Shown here in pieces: positions 8,015 through 12,362 of a DNA stretch of 12,362 nt. Both the position numbers and the translations under genes were made by a program. The first letter of the stretch is position 1, and each line of letters starts with the position of its first letter. This DNA comes from Rhodoferax sp. Its GTDB lineage: Bacteria; Pseudomonadota; Gammaproteobacteria; Burkholderiales; Burkholderiaceae_C. The notes below the pieces were generated by a model. That model was not told the DNA's origin. It did no database searches and saw nothing but the letters and a program-made list of their open reading frames with translations. The stretch covers positions 1 through 12,362 of the forward strand of contig JADGRK010000039.1 of the NCBI GenBank assembly GCA_017880985.1, written 5' to 3'.

Positions 8015-8252
8015 GACCCGCTCTCGGTTGGGCAAACGTTTCCTGGGGTGATCCCAGTGCAATCAAGGCGTCCGCATCGTCAATGCGCTTGTCAATTTCG
8101 GCATCCAGAGGGCGGCCACCCAGGTCCTGTCCATCCAGCACGCGCAGGTCCATCGCCTCGATCACGCGCCGCACCGTTCGTTGTAGTGCGTCTGTTTCGG
8201 CCACATGGTCGGGGTGGGGGTTGTAGGTGTAAGAAAGAAAGACGTGTTTCAT
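7938..8252 (-). pseudogene. Truncated TIR-like domain protein, N-terminal fragment
   Basis: The frame starting at the ATG at 8252 gives MKHVFLSYTYNPHPD, a TIR box-1-like strand. It continues with VIEAMDLRVLDGQDLGGRPL and then IDDADALIAL (57-66), matching the pattern of TIR and similar nucleotide-binding signalling domains (strand, helix, G-rich loop, helix, strand). After residue 66 the conserved character stops. The frame runs on for 38 residues of unrelated, polar sequence and overlaps the first 77 nt of the ABC ATPase gene. TIR domains need about 130-150 residues and here half, including any downstream catalytic glutamate, is absent. GGGA lies about 7 nt before the ATG. I infer a gene cut off by a deletion or recombination. 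A short intact peptide of unknown role is the alternative. Family assignment is tentative. Confidence 0.45.
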
Positions 8253-8534
8253 GCTTTTCCCGATTTGTGGGCGAATTTCGACATGGGACTGCGCTGGTTT
8301 TGCACATGACCATCTCCCGCCCAGGTCAGTTGCGAAGTGAGTTTACCGCGCTTGCGCCACTTGGGTAGACAAATGCCTTTGGCGCACCATCGAAATCGGC
8401 AATTGCGCGGGTGTCCCAAACAGTGGCGGACGTATTGCGCTACGTCTTGAGCTGTCTTTGCAGCATATCGGCGACCGCCGCAAAGTCACGAGCGCTGAGG
8501 GGTGCACCGCGCGTCGTCGTTGATCTTTGTCTGG
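8253..8534. other. Gene-poor stretch with possible coding remnants
   Basis: No convincing complete gene lies in these 282 nt between the ORF6N gene and the TIR-like fragment. On the - strand, one frame reads GAPLSARDFAAVADMLQR and stops at 8440-8442 (TAG), looking like the tail of a lost protein. A second - strand frame is open for about 56 codons from a TTG and ends in KFAHKSGKA. Its TGA overlaps the ATG at 8252 as ATGA. I recognise neither. Decay of an older gene is the simplest reading. No promoter with good boxes is seen. Confidence 0.3.
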
Positions 8535-9137
8535 CTACGTCGCCTTCTTGGCCGGTCGCGCGCTGGAACCCTTGGGCTGGTCCTTCTTATTCTCCAGCGG
8601 CAAAAACCCAATCGGCCGTTTCGGTGGCTGCGGCGGTGTTGTGAGTTCACGCACCGCGTCGAGCAGTTGGCGCAGTTGCAGCCGGGTATTGCGGCTAAAA
8701 GTACCGTGTGACAGCTCCAGGCTTTCGGTCTTCATCTCCAGTTCGGACAGCCGCTTGGCTACGTCTGCATTCGAGGAGAGTGCCTCACGCAAATGCACAA
8801 AAGCGCGGACCACGTAAATACCCATCTCCACCGCTTGGGCGGAGGCCAACACATTGGCCGCCTGAATCGCCCCATGTTCAGTGAAGGCATAGGGCAACAC
8901 CTTCGAGAATTTGAGCTTCTGAAGGTGGTCGCAATTTGCGACCACCTCGGCCTTCTCGGTAGGCGTGAGCTGAAACAGGAAATCCGCAGGGAAGCGTTCC
9001 CGGTTGCGCTTGACCTGCTCATTGAGCCGCTTGGTCGGCACGCCATACAGCGCGGCCAGGTCCACATCGATCATCACCCGCAGGCCACGGATCACCTGGA
9101 TACGCCCCTCAATGCGCGGGACCAGTACCGCGCTCAT
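8535..9137 (-). CDS. ORF6N (KilA-N-like) domain protein
   Basis: This is a 200-residue protein with an N-terminal ORF6N domain (about 8-95). Typical motifs are RIQVIRGLRVMIDVDLAALY, VPTKRLNEQVKRN, RFPADFLFQLT and PYAFTEHGAIQAANVL. ORF6N/KilA-N domains bind DNA or act as antirepressors in phages, and stand-alone copies are scattered through bacterial chromosomes. A coiled segment (about 118-165, EALSSNADVAKRLSELEMK) and a basic, proline-rich tail (168-200) follow. The precise role of chromosomal copies is not known. Homologues start close to this ATG. The frame is open to 9530, but there is no start codon just upstream in frame and the extra residues look non-coding. No Shine-Dalgarno precedes the ATG; instead a short leader ORF overlaps it. 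Confidence 0.85.
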   Translation of the reverse strand: MSAVLVPRIEGRIQVIRGLRVMIDVDLAALYGVPTKRLNEQVKRNRERFPADFLFQLTPTEKAEVVANCDHLQKLKFSKVLPYAFTEHGAIQAANVLASAQAVEMGIYVVRAFVHLREALSSNADVAKRLSELEMKTESLELSHGTFSRNTRLQLRQLLDAVRELTTPPQPPKRPIGFLPLENKKDQPKGSSARPAKKAT

Positions 9138-9172
9138 GCGGTCGATACCGGGTTGATCAGGGTTGAGATCAT
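9134..9172 (-). CDS. Short leader ORF coupled to the ORF6N gene
   Basis: ATG at 9172 opens a 12-codon frame (MISTLINPVSTA) whose TGA overlaps the ORF6N ATG as ATGA (9134-9137). AAAGGA (9181-9186) sits 8 nt before this ATG, an ideal ribosome site, while the ORF6N start has none. Ribosomes would therefore load here and re-initiate at the ORF6N gene. A second in-frame ATG 9 nt upstream overlaps the ribosome site. Real translation is inferred. Confidence 0.45.
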   Translation of the reverse strand: MISTLINPVSTA

Positions 9173-9523
9173 GGCTGGCATCCTTTCTGCAAAGTGCCTG
9201 TGGGAAAGCCATCCGTGAGGTGGCTGTCGCTGACGAATATTCGCACCATGGTGGTCGGCCTCCCGTGCCTTCGGGCGTGTCGCCCTGTTGCCGCATTCTA
9301 TGGCGGCGAATTGGTTTTGACGAGTGGTGTTGGCCCGGCCGGTTCAAGCAGCCGTTTTTGGCAATTTCTACATGGGAAATGTGGCTCCAGCGTCCGTAGA
9401 ATGTGCGTGCGCAGCTATCAAATGTGTAGTAGCAGCCAAGCCTGATGCTTGTGCTGCCGAATCCAATGAAACTGCGGGGGAGACCATGTCGCGGTTGATC
9501 CCGCCCTTGACCATCCAGGACCC
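9173..9523. other. Intergenic region between divergent genes
   Basis: Apart from the ribosome site of the leader ORF at the left end and the palindromes at 9414-9457, I see no gene or clear promoter. Open frames exist on both strands but give compositions unlike known proteins. The - strand promoter of the ORF6N gene must lie here but has no recognisable boxes. Confidence 0.4.
9414..9457. repeat. Palindromic REP-like element with hairpin
   Basis: GCTATCAAATGTGTAGTAGC (9414-9433) is related, in inverted orientation, to the element at 4857-4873. It runs into a strong hairpin: GCAGC-CAAGC (9432-9441), loop CTGAT, then GCTTG-T-GCTGC (9447-9457), ten pairs with one bulged T. There is no T-run on either strand. 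Confidence 0.5.
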
Positions 9524-9573
9524 TTGACAAGCTGTCAACGTCGCATTATTATTTCGACGTGTATCTAATTAGA
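9524..9573 (+). promoter_or_regulatory. Sigma70 promoter with candidate operators for sdpR-sdpI
   Basis: TTGACA (9524-9529), a 17-nt spacer and TATTAT (9547-9552) form a near-consensus promoter, with transcription expected near 9559. Three symmetrical sequences overlap it: TTGACA-AGC-TGTCAA (9524-9538) covering the -35, ACGTCG (9538-9543) with CGACGT (9555-9560) around the -10, and the 10-bp palindrome TCTAATTAGA (9564-9573) just downstream. A small dimeric repressor encoded next is the obvious candidate to bind one of them. Confidence 0.7.
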
Positions 9574-9590
9574 CGGTTTTGACAATACGC

Positions 9591-9878
9591 ATGAGCACCC
9601 GCAATGAAACCTTCAAGGCGATTGCCGATCCCGGCCGGCGGGAGATCTTGCGCCTGCTGCGCAAAGGCGAAATGACCGCAGGGGATCTGGCCGGGCGATT
9701 CGACATGACCAAACCCACCATGTCGCATCACTTTGCCGTGCTCAAGGATGCCGACCTGATCACCAGCCGGCGGGACGGGCAAACCATTTGGTATTCACTC
9801 AATACAACGGCGCTGGAGGATGTCATTGCGTGGGCAATTGACCTGGCCGGAACCGGGAAAAACAGAGGCAAAAAATGA
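9591..9878 (+). CDS. sdpR: SdpR-like ArsR-family transcriptional repressor
   Basis: This 95-residue winged-helix repressor begins ETFKAIADPGRREILRLLR (6-24), the helix typical of the ArsR/SdpR group. A helix-turn-helix follows (about 28-52, MTAGDLAGRF and TKPTMSHHFAVLK), then the wing (SRRDGQTIWYSLN, 59-71). It has no cysteine at all, so it is not a classic metal sensor. It overlaps the sdpI-like gene by 4 nt (ATGA), the same order as sdpR-sdpI in Bacillus, where SdpR represses its own operon and SdpI captures it at the membrane. I chose the ATG at 9591 over a TTG at 9579. There is no good ribosome site for either. The strong promoter and palindromes upstream suggest autorepression. Confidence 0.85.
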   Translation: MSTRNETFKAIADPGRREILRLLRKGEMTAGDLAGRFDMTKPTMSHHFAVLKDADLITSRRDGQTIWYSLNTTALEDVIAWAIDLAGTGKNRGKK

Positions 9879-10402
9879 AAACAAGTTATTCCCTGATGTC
9901 GGTTTTGCTGGTGCTGGCGGCCGAGATCGCCTTGTTCGCGCTGCTGCCGCGACTGTCGCCGAAACGATTTGAAGTGGATTCGTTCCTGCCCACCTATTGG
10001 TACCTAATGTTGCTGATAGTGGCGGTGTCGGGCTACTTTCTTGCAGTCGTGATGTGGGCCGCGTTGACCGGCACTGGCGACATCGGTCGCGCCATACTTG
10101 CTGGCGTTTCAGTCCTGATTGCATTGACCGGCAATGTGCTGGGGAAAGTGCGGCGCAATTTCTATATCGGTGTGCGCACGCCCTGGACGCTGGCGAGTGA
10201 GCGGGTCTGGTACACGACCCATCGCCTGGCCGCCTGGCTCATGGTGCTGAGCGGGCTCATTTGTCTGGTCCTGGCGCTGCTGGGCGCGCCGGTCTGGATC
10301 TGGATGACGGTGCTTCTTGGTGGATCGCTGACGCCGGTTGCCTATTCGCTTTATTACTACAAGCGTCTGGAAAAGCGCGGCGAGCTGGATGTGCCGGCAT
10401 AG
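9875..10402 (+). CDS. sdpI: SdpI-family membrane protein
   Basis: This is a 175-residue inner-membrane protein with about five hydrophobic segments (near 6-26, 42-64, 71-89, 115-137, 140-161). The loop GNVLGKVRRNFYIGVRTPW (86-104), followed by SERVWYTTHR (108-117), is the SdpI signature. In Bacillus subtilis SdpI gives immunity to the SdpC toxin and also relays its presence to SdpR. This copy is shorter than Bacillus SdpI and its N-terminal DUF1648-like part is reduced. No toxin, signal-peptide peptide or SdpAB-like maturation gene is visible in the window, so it may be an orphan sensor or a defence against foreign peptides. Its start overlaps the repressor stop, so translation is coupled. 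Confidence 0.85.
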   Translation: MKTSYSLMSVLLVLAAEIALFALLPRLSPKRFEVDSFLPTYWYLMLLIVAVSGYFLAVVMWAALTGTGDIGRAILAGVSVLIALTGNVLGKVRRNFYIGVRTPWTLASERVWYTTHRLAAWLMVLSGLICLVLALLGAPVWIWMTVLLGGSLTPVAYSLYYYKRLEKRGELDVPA

Positions 10403-10462
10403 TCCTCGGCAGACCTGCGCACCAGCAGATGCTTGTCATCTGGACAAGGTCATATTTTCACA

Positions 10463-10501
10463 AAGCAATTGCTTGCCACAAATACAGACTTTCGGTATGC
10501 T
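10463..10501 (+). promoter_or_regulatory. Promoter and candidate operator of the TetR gene
   Basis: TTGCCA (10473-10478), a 17-nt spacer and TATGCT (10496-10501) make a fair sigma70 promoter. The 12-bp perfect palindrome AAGCAATTGCTT (10463-10474) overlaps the -35 box and is a natural place for a TetR dimer. Transcription would start around 10508, at most a few bases before the ATG at 10510. A 6-bp inverted repeat (CAGATG 10426-10431, CATCTG 10437-10442) lies further up, after the sdpI-like gene, without T-run. Confidence 0.5.
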
Positions 10502-10509
10502 GCGGGGCA

Positions 10510-11217
10510 ATGAAGCCCCCAGTGTCGTCAATCAAATCAGAGCCAGTAGCGGCGCTCGACCCGGTGATCAGGCGCCCGCGTGGCCGCCCGCGCAAGACCG
10601 AGGATGAGCGCGACGACGGCAATCGTCGGCAACAGTTGCTCACAGCGGCGGCCCGCCTGTTTCGCGACAAAGGCTTTGACGCCACCAGCACGCGTGACAT
10701 TGCAGCGGCTGTGGGCATGCACAGCGGCTCCCCCTTTTATCATTTCAAGAGCAAGGACGCGCTGCTGTATGCTGTGATGGAAGAAGGCATGCACGCGGCC
10801 ATTGCGCGGCAAGCCCGGGCCCTACAGGGTGCCAGGCCAGATGCCGTGATGGCACCCAAGGCCGCGCCCATAGCGGACGCGCCACGGGTGCAGATCCGGC
10901 GGCTGATTCGCGCTCACTTTGACACGTTGTTGGGGCCGGGCAATGACTTCGTCCCGGTGATGCTCTACGAACACCGCTCCCTGGGTGCAGGCCAGCGGGC
11001 ATCGCTGGCCAAGCTGCAAGTGGCCTACGAATCGGCCTGGACCCCGGTGCTGGAAGCCCTGCACGCGAGTGGCCAGTTGGGCGCGCCAGTGAAGCTCTCA
11101 AGGCTGTTGATGCTGGGCGCGCTGAACTGGTCGGTGCAGTGGTTTGATCGCAAAAAAGGCTCCTCGCTCGATGAGCTGACGGAGGCCGCCATGGCTTTGT
11201 TTTTGAGGGAATCCTGA
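10510..11217 (+). CDS. TetR-family transcriptional regulator
   Basis: This is a 235-residue regulator. An AT-hook-like basic stretch RRPRGRPRK (21-29) precedes the TetR DNA-binding domain (about 40-87): LLTAAARLFRDKGFDATSTR, DIAAAVGMHSGSPFYHFKSK, then the start of helix 4. The C-terminal ligand domain is variable and gives no ligand by sight. The stop (TGA) shares its last base with the ATG of the SDR gene, so both are one transcription unit. Control of this fatty-acid block in response to an acyl-CoA is likely, as with PsrA/FadR-type TetR proteins, but is inference. The frame is open back to 10261 inside the sdpI-like gene. The ATG at 10510 is chosen because the promoter lies just before it and the earlier residues look unrelated. 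Confidence 0.88.
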   Translation: MKPPVSSIKSEPVAALDPVIRRPRGRPRKTEDERDDGNRRQQLLTAAARLFRDKGFDATSTRDIAAAVGMHSGSPFYHFKSKDALLYAVMEEGMHAAIARQARALQGARPDAVMAPKAAPIADAPRVQIRRLIRAHFDTLLGPGNDFVPVMLYEHRSLGAGQRASLAKLQVAYESAWTPVLEALHASGQLGAPVKLSRLLMLGALNWSVQWFDRKKGSSLDELTEAAMALFLRES

Positions 11218-12101
11218 TGGACTACAAATCGGTATTTGCGCCGGGCTTGTTCGCTGGCAAAGTGGTGCTGATAACCGGCGGTGGTTCCGGCATTGGGCGC
11301 TGTGTGGCGCATGAGCTCGCCGCCCTCGGCGCACACACGGTGCTGATCGGGCGCAAGGCCGCGAAGCTGCAAACCGTGGTGGCTGAAATTGCCCAAGACG
11401 GTGGCGGCGCCAGTTTCTTTGTCTGTGACATCCGGCAAGAAGATGTTGTCAAGCAGACGGTGGCCGCCGTGGTCACCGCGCAGGGCCGCATCGACGGTTT
11501 GGTCAACAATGCCGGTGGCCAATACATGATGCCGCTCGAAGCCATCAGCGCCAAGGGCTGGGAGACGGTGATCAACACCAATCTGACCGGCGGTTTCCTG
11601 ATGGCGCGTGAATGCTATCTCCAGTCCATGAACAAGAACGGTGGCAGTATCGTCAACATGGTGGCTGACATGTGGGGTTCCATGCCCGGCATGGGGCACA
11701 GTGGGGCAGCGCGCGCTGGCATGGTGAGCTTTACTGAGACGGCGGCACTGGAGTGGGCTGGCCGGGGCGTGCGTGTTAATGCGGTAGCCCCTGGCTATAT
11801 CGCGTCGAGCGGCATGGACCATTACCCGCCGGAGATGGCGCCGATGCTGCGCGAGATGACCAATACGATTCCACTGGGGCGCTTTGGTACCGAGGCTGAA
11901 GTGTCAGCGGGGATTGTCTTTTTGCTCACTCCGGCGGCGGCTTTTATCAGCGGCAGCACACTGCGCATCGACGGTGCCCGGCCGCAGGTGCGCATGGGTT
12001 GGCCGATGCGCGTGGCCTCGGCAGAGGCGCAGCAACGCGATGCCATCAAGCCTTTCAATGGCTTTCATCGCGCCCGGACACCCAAGGTGTTTTCTTCTTG
12101 A
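11217..12101 (+). CDS. SDR oxidoreductase, PECR/2,4-dienoyl-CoA reductase type
   Basis: This 294-residue short-chain dehydrogenase binds NAD(P)H at TGGGSGIG (20-27). Arg46 in VLIGRKA suggests a preference for NADPH. NNAGG (97-101) and the Asn of INTNLTGGF (120-128) are present. The usual YxxxK is missing: the equivalent region reads GHSGAARAGM (160-169). This matches the HSGAARAG of peroxisomal trans-2-enoyl-CoA reductase (PECR) and is close to 2,4-dienoyl-CoA reductases, which use a different catalytic set. The end (FISGSTLRIDGARP) is the standard SDR end, followed by a tail of about 40 residues with PFNGFHRARTPKV. Reduction of 2-enoyl- or 2,4-dienoyl-CoA made from unsaturated acids fits the TetR and thioesterase neighbours. 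Its ATG overlaps the TetR stop by one base. Confidence 0.88.
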   Translation: MDYKSVFAPGLFAGKVVLITGGGSGIGRCVAHELAALGAHTVLIGRKAAKLQTVVAEIAQDGGGASFFVCDIRQEDVVKQTVAAVVTAQGRIDGLVNNAGGQYMMPLEAISAKGWETVINTNLTGGFLMARECYLQSMNKNGGSIVNMVADMWGSMPGMGHSGAARAGMVSFTETAALEWAGRGVRVNAVAPGYIASSGMDHYPPEMAPMLREMTNTIPLGRFGTEAEVSAGIVFLLTPAAAFISGSTLRIDGARPQVRMGWPMRVASAEAQQRDAIKPFNGFHRARTPKVFSS

Positions 12102-12194
12102 ACGGTCGGAAATAGACATGAACCATATCTACGGCCTGGCCGGCGTCCATGAAGGAGTTGGCCTCGCGTCAGCTCGGTCTGTGAGAATCGGGGC

Positions 12195-12362
12195 ATGACA
12201 CAACACCTTGCAGCCGAAACAGCGGTCGAGTTCGAAGAAGAATTCGTCACCGGACTTAAAAAAGTCTTTGAAGAAATGATTGTTTTCAACCAGGTTCTGG
12301 GCCTGAAGATCACCTCCCTGAAGCCGACCCAAGTCCGCGGGCGCATCGACATGAAGCCCGAA
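12195..12362 (+). CDS. PaaI-like thioesterase, N-terminal part, cut by window end
   Basis: Fifty-six codons are present, ending in the middle of the gene. The sequence (FVTGLKKVFEEMIVFNQVLG, LKITSLKPTQVRGRIDMKPE) is the start of a hot-dog-fold acyl-CoA thioesterase: the first long helix and the strand before the catalytic loop. The catalytic residues lie beyond the window. It would release CoA from acyl-CoAs and is the third gene of the TetR-SDR unit, 93 nt after the SDR stop. The start has only GGGG very close by as ribosome site. A 26-codon frame from 12118 overlaps its ATG as ATGA. Confidence 0.75.
   Translation, partial: MTQHLAAETAVEFEEEFVTGLKKVFEEMIVFNQVLGLKITSLKPTQVRGRIDMKPE

Noticed and set aside
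9138..9530. N-terminal extension of the ORF6N protein up to 9530
   Set aside because: The added residues do not resemble the family, no ribosome site precedes 9530, and the region contains REP-like palindromes. The family start fits 9137.
10261..10509. N-terminal extension of the TetR protein into the sdpI-like gene
   Set aside because: It would overlap the last third of the sdpI-like gene, adds no TetR-like sequence, and a promoter lies at 10473-10501.
1..12362. CRISPR array, tRNA/rRNA genes, transposase or integrase
   Set aside because: I found no spaced direct repeats, no tRNA-like or rRNA-like stretch, and no transposase or integrase motifs in any frame.

Overview
The window reads as a chromosome segment of a betaproteobacterium, most likely Burkholderiales and Comamonadaceae-like (the Rhodoferax/Polaromonas/Acidovorax area). 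This rests on GC-rich coding style, the make-up of the beta-oxidation genes, and short palindromic repeats of a kind I remember from such genomes. No search was run, so the taxonomic placement is inference.

Left part (1-4816, + strand): a fatty-acid beta-oxidation block. It starts inside a bifunctional 3-hydroxyacyl-CoA dehydrogenase/enoyl-CoA hydratase. After a gap holding a palindromic repeat come a thiolase (FadA type), an alpha/beta hydrolase 9 nt further on, and a small crotonase-fold protein. The crotonase lacks both hydratase glutamates but keeps the glutamate typical of delta3-delta2-enoyl-CoA isomerases. Together these would cover hydration, oxidation and thiolysis, plus repositioning of double bases such as those of unsaturated acids.

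Middle part (4954-9137, - strand): genes unrelated to beta-oxidation. Read in transcription order they are an ORF6N-domain protein with a short coupled leader ORF, a gene-poor stretch, a truncated TIR-like fragment, an ABC exporter (ATPase then permease, 3 nt apart) and a cardiolipin-synthase-type phospholipase D protein. Two related small palindromes, in opposite orientation, lie at the two edges of this block (4857-4873 and 9414-9433).

Right part (9524-12362, + strand): first an sdpR-sdpI-like pair (small ArsR-type repressor overlapping a membrane protein). It lies behind an almost perfect sigma70 promoter containing three symmetrical sequences; no sdpC-like toxin gene is visible. Then fatty-acid metabolism resumes with a TetR regulator, probably translated from a nearly leaderless message. 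It overlaps by one base an SDR of the trans-2-enoyl-CoA / 2,4-dienoyl-CoA reductase type. The start of a PaaI-like thioesterase is cut off by the window end.

Overall, two beta-oxidation blocks are separated by an accessory block of envelope/export genes, a damaged TIR-like gene and a small regulator-immunity pair. No complete new system is proven. The items most worth a second look are the TIR-like remnant before the exporter, the toxin-less sdpRI pair with its operators, and the leader ORF of the ORF6N gene.
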